DNA of 6,910 nt from Actinomycetota bacterium. GTDB taxonomy: Bacteria; Actinomycetota; Acidimicrobiia; Spongiisociales; UBA11373. The position numbers were made by a program, and so were the translations under genes. The stretch spans positions 1-6,910 of the forward strand of contig JAUYIV010000011.1 in NCBI GenBank assembly GCA_030688105.1, in the 5' to 3' direction. The notes beneath the pieces are model-generated. The model worked only from the letters and a program-made list of their open reading frames with translations, did not search any database and had not been told where the DNA came from. Shown here one piece after another: positions 1 to 5,569 of the stretch. Numbering within the stretch: the first letter of the stretch is position 1; each line of letters opens with the position of its first letter.

Positions 1-99
1 GTTGCCGACGCTGTTCGTCCGCGCCCGATGTCCCGCGTGTCTCGATCTGATCGGGGAGAGCGACGATCGTCCCGGCCACACCGCTTCGGCCCTACTCGA

Positions 100-141
100 T
101 GGCTCTTCGGCTGAGGAGCTGAGGCGTCAGCCGAAGAGCCA
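100..141. terminator. Perfect 15-bp inverted repeat, probable transcript-end hairpin upstream of capA
   Basis: The arm TGGCTCTTCGGCTGA (100-114) is exactly complementary to TCAGCCGAAGAGCCA (127-141), with a 12-nt loop. No T-tract follows on either strand, so it is not a classical intrinsic terminator. Hairpins without a U-tract are proposed as terminators in GC-rich actinobacteria. Nothing in bases 1-190 looks like a conserved protein in any frame, so this most likely marks the end of a gene lying to the left of the window. A protein-binding or mRNA-stability role is also possible. The repeat itself is certain; the function is inferred. Confidence 0.5.
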
Positions 142-190
142 CGAACCCCCCAATCGACCCGGCTACGGTTCGCTCGAGACCGGAGGTCGT

Positions 191-1375
191 GTGAGGCACC
201 CCAAGAGAGCCCGCCGCGGACGGCTGCTGGCTCTCTTGATCGTGGCAATCCCGGTGATCGTCCCCTCATCGGCAGGCACGTCGGCACCTCCTCGAGCCTT
301 CACCGTCGCCGCCGCCGGAGACGTCCTCATCCATCGGCGAGTGGCGCAGGTGGCCCACCTCGGAGGCGGCGCATACGACTTCGCGCCGATGTTCTCCTCG
401 ATCGAACCGTGGATCTCGCAGGCCGACCTGGCCATCTGCCACCTCGAGGTGACGCTCAGCCCGGACAACACGGGGCTCGCGTACTACCCGCGGTTCGTCG
501 CCCCCCACGAGGTGGCTTCGGCGATTCGCGGCGCGGGATACGACACGTGCTCGACCGCGGGCAACCATGCTCTCGATGGCGGATGGGTGGGAGTCCAGTC
601 CACGCTCGAGCTGCTCGATCGCGCCGGGGTGCGCCACGACGGGACCGCCCGCACGCCCGAGGAGCGGCTGCCCGGCTTGTACGCCGTGGAGGGGGTGACC
701 GTCGCCCACATCTCCTACACCTATGGCACCAACGGCCTCCCCATGCCCTCTGGCCACCCGTACGCGGTCAATGTGATCGATGCCGACGCCATTCTCGGCG
801 ACGCCGCCTGGGCGCGGCAGCACGGCGCCGAGTTCGTCATCGTGTCGCTCCACTGGGGCATCGAGAACGTCGTGGGACCAACGGGGTCACAGGCATCTCT
901 CGCCGATCGGCTCCTCTCCTCTCCGGACATCGACTTGATACTCGGCGCCCATGCCCACGTGGTCCAGCCCATCGGACACGTGAACGGCAAGTACGTCGTG
1001 TATGGGATGGGCAACCAGCTCTCCAACCAGAACGGCGCATCCGGGCCCGAGTACTACTCGACCGAAGACGGCCTGCTCGTGCTCATCCGGGTATCCGAGG
1101 GAGAACCAGGCGAGCTCTCCGTCGAACGCGTCGACGTGGTGCCGACCTGGGTGCGCCGGAGCGACTATCGGATATTCTCGGTGCGGGACGCCCTGGCGTC
1201 GGGAGTCACACCCATCTGGTCGCTCGAGGCTTCGCTCCAGCGAACCACGGCGCGAGCCCGATCGCTCGAGGCACCGTCAATCCGCCTTGCCCCGATCCCG
1301 GCACCGGCCACTCCGTGCCGCTGCCGATACTTGCCCGGGGAGAGCTCAACATGGCTCGTTCCACTGGTCGAGTAA
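191..1375 (+). CDS. CapA family protein (PGA_cap metallophosphatase fold), secreted
   Basis: This 394-residue protein belongs to the CapA/PGA_cap family, a calcineurin-like metallophosphatase fold named for the poly-gamma-glutamate capsule protein CapA; many members act on unknown envelope substrates. Family motifs appear in order: GD at 43-44 in a strand (TVAAAGDVLIH), CHLE at 83-86, GNHALD at 124-129, HWGIE at 221-225, GAHAHV at 252-257 and GMGNQ at 272-276. The GTG start at 191 is chosen because GGAGG lies 4 bp upstream and because it gives a good export signal: an Arg/Lys-rich N-terminus, a hydrophobic stretch at about 11-25, then small residues to about 33. The frame is open back to base 2, but that stretch crosses the hairpin and looks non-coding. 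No capB or capC lies beside it, so a capsule role is not supported. The last 35 or so residues are Pro-rich and lie outside the domain. The gene converges on dnaE2. The family call is firm; the substrate is unknown. Confidence 0.9.
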   Translation: MRHPKRARRGRLLALLIVAIPVIVPSSAGTSAPPRAFTVAAAGDVLIHRRVAQVAHLGGGAYDFAPMFSSIEPWISQADLAICHLEVTLSPDNTGLAYYPRFVAPHEVASAIRGAGYDTCSTAGNHALDGGWVGVQSTLELLDRAGVRHDGTARTPEERLPGLYAVEGVTVAHISYTYGTNGLPMPSGHPYAVNVIDADAILGDAAWARQHGAEFVIVSLHWGIENVVGPTGSQASLADRLLSSPDIDLILGAHAHVVQPIGHVNGKYVVYGMGNQLSNQNGASGPEYYSTEDGLLVLIRVSEGEPGELSVERVDVVPTWVRRSDYRIFSVRDALASGVTPIWSLEASLQRTTARARSLEAPSIRLAPIPAPATPCRCRYLPGESSTWLVPLVE

Positions 1376-1394
1376 GCCGGCCGGAGTAGCTCAC

Positions 1395-4300
1395 TCACCT
1401 CCGTCCCGCCCAGTTTCGGCTCTCCACTCCCTCCACTGGCCATCCGGAGAACCGACGCGCGATCAGGTTGGTGACCCCGTCGCGATGCTCGAGGGTGCCG
1501 TCGATCACGAGTCCGGCGCTGCGCCTGGCGACGTCACGCTGCGCCGACCAGACTTCGGGGAGGACGATCACGTTGAGCAGCCCCGTCTCGTCCTCCAGGT
1601 TGATGAAGATCACGCCCTTGGCGGTCATGGGGCGCTGCCGGTGGGTGACGACGCCGCCGACCCTCACCCGTTTGCCCGCCCGCCTGCCTTCGAGGGCGTC
1701 GGCGATGGTGACACACCCGTCTGTGGTCAGTCGCTCACGAACGAACTCGACGGGATGGCGCACCGACACCCCGGTGGCCCAGAGGTCGGCCCGCGCCGAC
1801 TCTTCTTCGGGCATCGGTGTGAGATCGGGGGCATCGGCGCCCGCAGCCAGCGGGAGCCTTTCCGGGCCCATCCCCGCCAGGGCCCCTGCCGCCCACAAAC
1901 CCTCCCGCCGGGTCACCCCGATGGATTCGAGCGCCCCGGAGGCGGCAAGTCCCTCGAGAGCCCCGACGGGCAGGCCGGTCCGCTGGGCGAGGTCGATGAC
2001 CGTCGAGAACCCGCCTCCGGCGAGGCGAGCCGCCTCGATGCGCGAGATCTCGGCCTCACCGAGGTCACGCACGTAGCGCAGGCCCATCCGGACGGCGGTG
2101 GCCATCCTCAGCGGGTCGTCGGCAGCCCCCCTCCCTCGTCGCCAGGTGATCCCGTAGTGGCGCACCGTGTCCCCGGGATCCGCGGTGTGGGGGACCACCG
2201 TGCAATCGTATTCGGACTCGTTGATGTCGGGCCGGAGCACCACGACCCCGTGGCGGATCGAGTCCTGTACCAGCGAGTTGGGGCTGTAGAAGCCCATCGG
2301 CTGGGCATTGAGCAGCCCGGCGAGGAACTCTGCAGGCCAGTGGTACTTGAGCCAGGAGGACATGTACACGATGTACGCGAAGGACACGGAGTGGCTCTCG
2401 GGGAAGCCGAAGGAGGCGAACCCCTGGAGCTTCTCCCAGATCTCGTCGGCGGGGCGCCCGGTGATCCCGTTGCCCTCCATCCCGGCGAGGGTCTCCAGCC
2501 GGAGCTTTTCCATCTCGTCCTGGGACCGCTTGTGGGTCATCGCCTGGCGCAATCGGTCGGACTGGCCGGGGCTGAACCCGGCGCACACCCGTGCCACCTC
2601 CATGAGCTGCTCCTGGAACACCGGCACCCCGAGGGTCTTCGAGAGGATCGGCTCGACCAGAGGGTGGGGGTACCGGACCGGCTCCTCGCCGTTCCGGCGG
2701 CGCAGGTAGGGGTGCACCGAGTGGCCCTGGATGGGACCCGGGCGGATGAGCGCCACCTCGACCGCCAGGTCGTAGAAGGTCTTCGGCTTCATCCGGGGAA
2801 GCGTCGCCATCTGGGCACGTGACTCGACCTGGAAGACCCCCACGGTGTCGGCCTTGGTGAGCATCTCGTAGATGAGAGGCTCCTGGGGGATCCGGGCGAG
2901 GTCGATCTCCATCCCGTGGACCTCCTCGATCATGTCCACGGTGAGATGGAGGGCGTTGAGCATCCCCAGGGCGAGGAGGTCGAACTTGACGATCCCCATC
3001 GAGGCGCAGTCGTCCTTGTCCCACTGGAGCACTGAGCGGTCTTCCATGCGGCCCCACTCGAGGGGGACCGACTCCCACAGCGGACGATCGGCGATGACCA
3101 TGCCGCCCGAGTGGATGCCCAGATGCCGGGGAAACCCGTCGAGGCGCCGGCAGGCGTCCAGGATGAACTCGGCGGTGGCTCCGCCGGGCAACTCGAGGAA
3201 GGACTCGATCTTGTGCGGGTCGAGGGTGTCGAGGTACTTGGTCAGCCCGTTGACCTGCGCCTGGGTGAGCCCGAAGGCCTTGCCCACGTCCTGGAGCACC
3301 GAGCGGGCCCGGTAGGTGATGACGTTGGCGACCATGGCGGCTCGCTCCCGGCCGTATCGCTGGTAGCAGTACTGGATCACCTCTTCGCGCCGCTCCGCCT
3401 CGAAGTCGACGTCGATGTCGGGGGGCCGCCCCCGTTCCTCGGAGAGGAAGCGCTCGAAGGGGAGCCCGAGGCGGATTGGATCTACCCGGGTCAACTCGAG
3501 GCACCGGCACACCGCCGAGTCGGCGCCGGAGCCGCGGATCTGGCAGTAGATGTCGCGCGCCTCGGCGAAGCGGACGATGTCCCACACGATGAGGAAGTAG
3601 CCGGGGAACCCGAGGCTCTCGATGACACCCAGTTCGTGCTCGAGGCGAGCGAGCGCCACCGGGTCGATCCCGCCAGGCCCGTCACCTGGATACACCCGCC
3701 TGGCTCCCTCCATCGTCAGGTGACGCAGGTAATCCATCTCGTCACGGAAATCCCCCGGCATCGGGAAGTCGGGGAGCCGGGGAGCGACCAGCCTGAGATC
3801 GAAAGCGAGGTCTCGGCCCAGGTCGGCGGCGCGCGCCACCGCCCCGGGATATCGGGCCATCCGGACCGCCATCTCCTCCGGTGACTTCAGGTAGCGCTCG
3901 TCGGTGGCGGGCCAATGGCCGTACCCCGCATCGAGATCACGCCGGCCACCGATGGCGGCGAGGACCTCGGCGATGTCGGCCTCGGACCGGCGGTGGTAGT
4001 GGACGTTGTTGGTGGCCACCAGCGGGAGCCCAAGGCGAGCCGCCACCTCGGCGAGGAGGTCGTTGCGGGCGTCGTCGCCCGGCATCCGGTGATCCGTGAC
4101 CTCGACGAAGAGCCTCCCCGGGAAAACCGCCCGCAGCCGGGTCGCGGCGGTCATGGCGGCCACCAGGTCACCGGCGGCGGCCGCTCGGGGAACCGCCCCC
4201 TGGTGGCACCCGGTCAGGGCGATGAGCTTGCCCAGCGACGAGGCCTCGGCCAGATCGGCCTCGGAGTAGACGGGACGGTCCTTCTCGCCGCGGAATTGGG

Positions 4301-4856
4301 CCCGGGTGACGAGCCGGGAAATGGCGGCGTACCCGCGGGGATCCGGGGCGAGCAGGACGAGATGATCGGTGGGCGGAAGGCTGGTCGGCTTGGAGCCGTG
4401 CATGCGGTGGGTCCGGCCCCGGCGAGGTCGAACCCCGCGACCCGCGACCCGCTGCCCGCTCCCCGCTTCAATCTGCCCGCTACCCGCTTCATTTCTCGCC
4501 CGTTCTTCTCTTGCCGGTAGCCGGTAGCCGGCAGCCGGCAGCCCCTGGCCATCGCCCGAGACGTCGCCCGTCGCCCGTCGCCCGTCGCCCGCCTGTTCTC
4601 CTGCAGGAGGCGGGAGGCGGGTAGCGGGTAGCGTGCCCGGTCGCGGTAGCCCTACTTCCACCCCATACACGGTGGGCAGCCCCATCTGCTCGGCGGCGAT
4701 CCGGAACCGGGGGGCGCCGTAGAACCCGTCGTGGTCGGTGACGGCAAGTGCCTCGTATCCCAGTTCGGCGGCCCGCTCCACCAATTCCCGCGGATGGGAG
4801 GCCCCGTCGAGAAACGAGAAGTTGGTGTGGCAATGAAGCTCGGCGTAGCGCGGCAT
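1395..4856 (-). CDS. dnaE2: Error-prone DNA polymerase DnaE2 (ImuC), C-family
   Basis: This 1153-residue C-family polymerase is of the DnaE2/ImuC type, which in known systems performs SOS-induced mutagenic translesion synthesis with ImuA/ImuB and the beta clamp. Domains in order: PHP domain (ELHCHTNFSFLDGAS at 6-20, TDHDG at 40-44, EVTDHRMPGD at 252-261, NNVHYH at 283-288); palm and fingers with PDIDVDF at 479-485 (catalytic Asp482 and Asp484) and VKFDLLAL at 623-630 (third Asp, 626); a helix-hairpin-helix region at about 920-990; and an OB fold at about 1063-1103. It ends soon after the OB fold and lacks the tau-binding C-terminus of replicative DnaE1, which supports DnaE2. The ATG at 4856 fits because the PHP motif begins at residue 6. 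No Shine-Dalgarno is visible, and a LexA box lies 25 bp upstream. Residues 71-163 are an unusual low-complexity insertion encoded largely by 7-bp repeats; DnaE2 is usually about 1050-1100 residues. Residues 441-450 read RGSGADSAVC, where I recall RGSAANSAVC as usual. No imuA or imuB is nearby. All catalytic residues are present, so the gene looks intact. Confidence 0.95.
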   Translation of the reverse strand: MPRYAELHCHTNFSFLDGASHPRELVERAAELGYEALAVTDHDGFYGAPRFRIAAEQMGLPTVYGVEVGLPRPGTLPATRLPPPAGEQAGDGRRATGDVSGDGQGLPAAGYRLPAREERARNEAGSGQIEAGSGQRVAGRGVRPRRGRTHRMHGSKPTSLPPTDHLVLLAPDPRGYAAISRLVTRAQFRGEKDRPVYSEADLAEASSLGKLIALTGCHQGAVPRAAAAGDLVAAMTAATRLRAVFPGRLFVEVTDHRMPGDDARNDLLAEVAARLGLPLVATNNVHYHRRSEADIAEVLAAIGGRRDLDAGYGHWPATDERYLKSPEEMAVRMARYPGAVARAADLGRDLAFDLRLVAPRLPDFPMPGDFRDEMDYLRHLTMEGARRVYPGDGPGGIDPVALARLEHELGVIESLGFPGYFLIVWDIVRFAEARDIYCQIRGSGADSAVCRCLELTRVDPIRLGLPFERFLSEERGRPPDIDVDFEAERREEVIQYCYQRYGRERAAMVANVITYRARSVLQDVGKAFGLTQAQVNGLTKYLDTLDPHKIESFLELPGGATAEFILDACRRLDGFPRHLGIHSGGMVIADRPLWESVPLEWGRMEDRSVLQWDKDDCASMGIVKFDLLALGMLNALHLTVDMIEEVHGMEIDLARIPQEPLIYEMLTKADTVGVFQVESRAQMATLPRMKPKTFYDLAVEVALIRPGPIQGHSVHPYLRRRNGEEPVRYPHPLVEPILSKTLGVPVFQEQLMEVARVCAGFSPGQSDRLRQAMTHKRSQDEMEKLRLETLAGMEGNGITGRPADEIWEKLQGFASFGFPESHSVSFAYIVYMSSWLKYHWPAEFLAGLLNAQPMGFYSPNSLVQDSIRHGVVVLRPDINESEYDCTVVPHTADPGDTVRHYGITWRRGRGAADDPLRMATAVRMGLRYVRDLGEAEISRIEAARLAGGGFSTVIDLAQRTGLPVGALEGLAASGALESIGVTRREGLWAAGALAGMGPERLPLAAGADAPDLTPMPEEESARADLWATGVSVRHPVEFVRERLTTDGCVTIADALEGRRAGKRVRVGGVVTHRQRPMTAKGVIFINLEDETGLLNVIVLPEVWSAQRDVARRSAGLVIDGTLEHRDGVTNLIARRFSGWPVEGVESRNWAGRR
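4432..4501. repeat. Degenerate 7-bp tandem array, xxCCCGC type, inside dnaE2
   Basis: Ten consecutive 7-bp steps run in exact phase from 4432: ACCCCGC, GACCCGC twice, TGCCCGC, TCCCCGC, then a diverged TTCAATC, then TGCCCGC, TACCCGC and more degenerate units. Read on the dnaE2 coding strand the unit is GCGGGTx. Three heptamers equal seven codons, so the protein shows a 7-residue repeat, NEAGSGQ (122-128) then IEAGSGQ (129-135), followed by the weaker RVAGRGV. The orientation is opposite to the GCGGGTA units at 4617-4630. Confidence 0.85.
4513..4547. repeat. 7-bp tandem array, GCCGGTA/GCCGGCA type, inside dnaE2
   Basis: Two GCCGGTA units are followed by two GCCGGCA units and one diverged GCCCCTG, all in 7-bp phase. 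The CCGG core is self-complementary. On the dnaE2 strand this codes for LPAAGYRLPA (residues 107-116) with no in-frame stop, although other frames of such units can contain one. Confidence 0.85.
4563..4590. repeat. Four perfect tandem copies of GTCGCCC inside dnaE2
   Basis: Four identical 7-bp units lie head to tail. A further related unit, ATCGCCC, sits just before at 4551-4557, out of phase by 5 bp. On the coding strand the array encodes the Gly/Asp/Arg-rich stretch GDGRRATGD at about residues 90-98 of DnaE2. Confidence 0.9.
4603..4630. repeat. 7-bp tandem array, GCGGGAG/GCGGGTA type, inside dnaE2
   Basis: Units GCAGGAG, GCGGGAG, GCGGGTA and GCGGGTA lie in exact 7-bp phase. They are the inverse of the TACCCGC-type array at 4432-4501, so the two could pair as distant arms across about 100 nt. 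The same GCGGGAG unit recurs in the intergenic array at 4951-4999. The array encodes about residues 76-85 of DnaE2, a Pro/Thr/Arg-rich segment just after the first PHP strands. Confidence 0.85.
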
Positions 4857-4865
4857 GGAGAAAGG

Positions 4866-4871
4866 AGTCTA
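4866..4871 (-). promoter_or_regulatory. Putative dnaE2 -10 element, leaderless layout
   Basis: On the minus strand TAGACT fits the TANNNT -10 pattern and ends 9 nt before the dnaE2 ATG, so transcription would begin at or within about 3 nt of the start codon. The leader is pyrimidine-rich with no Shine-Dalgarno, which agrees with leaderless translation, common in actinobacteria. At 17-18 bp spacing the -35 position (GAACAC or CGAACA) falls inside the LexA box. Confidence 0.5.
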
Positions 4872-4880
4872 CGCGAATGA

Positions 4881-4896
4881 TCGAACGTGTGTTCGG
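4881..4896 (-). promoter_or_regulatory. LexA-binding SOS box upstream of dnaE2
   Basis: TCGAACGTGTGTTCGG contains CGAAC-GTGT-GTTCG, a full match to the Gram-positive/actinobacterial LexA consensus CGAAC-N4-GTTCG. It ends 25 bp upstream of the dnaE2 start and covers the predicted -35 region, so bound LexA would block polymerase. DnaE2 is a classical SOS gene, so site and gene support each other. The divergent GNAT gene starts about 120 bp away and is less likely to be controlled by it. Confidence 0.88.
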
Positions 4897-4901
4897 TGTA
4901 G

Positions 4902-4929
4902 TTCGCGATTCGCAATACGCAATTCGACG
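4902..4929. repeat. Short AT-richer 7-bp tandem array upstream of dnaE2
   Basis: Units TTCGCGA, TTCGCAA, TACGCAA and TTCGACG lie in exact 7-bp phase just beyond the LexA box. The core is CGCAA rather than CGGG, so it may be a second family with the same period. It covers the region upstream of the dnaE2 -35 position. The function is unknown. Confidence 0.7.
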
Positions 4930-4950
4930 GAACGTGCCGGCGCGGGTCTT

Positions 4951-4999
4951 GCGGGAGGCGGAAGGCGGGTGGCGGTGGGCGGGAGGCGGTGGGCGGATG
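4951..4999. repeat. Seven-unit 7-bp tandem array (GCGGNNG) in the dnaE2/GNAT intergenic region
   Basis: Seven uninterrupted heptamers: GCGGGAG, GCGGAAG, GCGGGTG, GCGGTGG, GCGGGAG, GCGGTGG, GCGGATG. All keep GCGG followed by three variable bases that end in G. The array ends 16 bp before the GNAT ATG and occupies the place where its -35 region would be. It shares the GCGGGAG unit with the array inside dnaE2. The 159-bp intergenic region 4857-5015 holds this array, the AT-richer array, the SOS box and the promoter elements, and no gene. Confidence 0.9.
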
Positions 5000-5003
5000 A
5001 CCG

Positions 5004-5009
5004 TAGGCT
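5004..5009 (+). promoter_or_regulatory. Putative -10 element of the GNAT gene, leaderless layout
   Basis: TAGGCT fits TANNNT and ends 6 nt before the ATG at 5016, which would put the transcription start on or next to the start codon. No Shine-Dalgarno of note precedes the ATG. No -35-like hexamer is visible, since that position lies in the GCGG repeat array. This is a weak call from position and pattern only. Confidence 0.35.
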
Positions 5010-5015
5010 CCCACC

Positions 5016-5543
5016 ATGATCCGGCCGGCCACCCGCGACGACGTCCCGGCGATCGCCCGTGTCCAGGTGGCGTCCTGGCATGGGGTGTATCAGGGTCTCA
5101 TCCCCGACGAGGTGATCGACGGGATCACCGTCGAGCGACGGATCGCTCAGTGGACCGCCTTCTTCCAGCGGGCGGACGACGACGAGGCGCTCATCGTCGC
5201 CGATCACGAGGGCTCTGTCGTCGGCCTGGCGTCGCTCGGGGTGTCACGCGACGACGACTTCGACGGTGCCCGGGTCGGCGAGGTTCGGGCCATCTACGTC
5301 GATCCGGACCATTGGGGACACGGCCATGGGCGAGAGCTGATGGTGGGAGTCGAGGACTGGCTCCGCCGCCATGACTTCGCCGAGGCGATGCTATGGGTCC
5401 TCGAGGCCAACCGGCGAGCCCGCCACTTCTACGACGCCGCCGGCTGGGCGGTCGACGGGGCCTCCAAGATCGAGGACATCTTCGGAGCGGGGGTCCCCGA
5501 GGTCAGATATCGCGTCCACCTGAATATCGACAATGCTGTTTGA
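5016..5543 (+). CDS. GNAT family N-acetyltransferase
   Basis: This 175-residue cytoplasmic protein is a single GNAT domain that would transfer acetyl from acetyl-CoA to an amine. The N-terminal IRPATRDDVPAIARV (2-16) is the usual first strand and helix. VASWHGVYQGLIPDEVI (18-34) matches the W..Y.GL.P pattern of one GNAT subgroup. Motif A is VGEVRAIYVDPDHWGHGHGREL (88-108), with the acetyl-CoA pyrophosphate loop WGHGHG at 100-105. Motif B is WVLEANRRARHFYDAAGW (127-144). The ATG at 5016 is chosen because the domain begins at residue 2. Its TGA overlaps a TTGACA hexamer that may serve the MFS gene 24 bp downstream, so the two genes may be co-transcribed or separately driven. The substrate (protein N-terminus, small molecule or drug) cannot be told. 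Confidence 0.9.
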   Translation: MIRPATRDDVPAIARVQVASWHGVYQGLIPDEVIDGITVERRIAQWTAFFQRADDDEALIVADHEGSVVGLASLGVSRDDDFDGARVGEVRAIYVDPDHWGHGHGRELMVGVEDWLRRHDFAEAMLWVLEANRRARHFYDAAGWAVDGASKIEDIFGAGVPEVRYRVHLNIDNAV

Positions 5544-5569
5544 CAGTGACAGCACTCTGATGTCACTAT
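5540..5569 (+). promoter_or_regulatory. Candidate promoter and operator in the GNAT-MFS gap
   Basis: A consensus -35 hexamer, TTGACA (5540-5545), is followed after 18 bp by CACTAT (5564-5569), a weak -10. Between and overlapping them is an inverted repeat with 7-bp arms, AGTGACA (5545-5551) and TGTCACT (5561-5567), spaced by 9 nt. A dyad filling the promoter spacer is a typical operator position for a local regulator, but no regulator gene is in the window. If real, the promoter would start transcription near the GTG at 5577, nine bases inside the annotated MFS start. Confidence 0.4.

Noticed and set aside
2..190. Extension of the capA frame to a TTG at base 2
   Set aside because: It would place 63 residues before a good export signal and run through a perfect 15-bp hairpin; GTG 191 has GGAGG upstream and begins the signal peptide.
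1376..1394. Terminator between the convergent capA and dnaE2 genes
   Set aside because: Only a short CCGGCCGG palindrome is present, with no stem-loop of useful length and no T-tract.
1002..2822. 606-residue open frame on the + strand opposite dnaE2 and overlapping the end of capA
   Set aside because: It is antisense to a clear DnaE2 gene, has a His/Gly/Asp/Pro-rich composition with no recognizable domain, and is expected from third-position GC bias.
2065..3585. 506-residue open frame on the minus strand within dnaE2
   Set aside because: It is the +1/+2 shadow of the dnaE2 frame, with Arg/Pro/Gly-rich composition and no motif; the DnaE2 frame carries all catalytic residues here.
4432..4640. 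CRISPR array
   Set aside because: The units are 7 bp and directly adjacent, with no spacers and no cas genes.
4997..4999. ATG in the last GCGG repeat as the GNAT start
   Set aside because: It is out of frame with the GNAT domain, whose conserved N-terminus begins immediately after ATG 5016.
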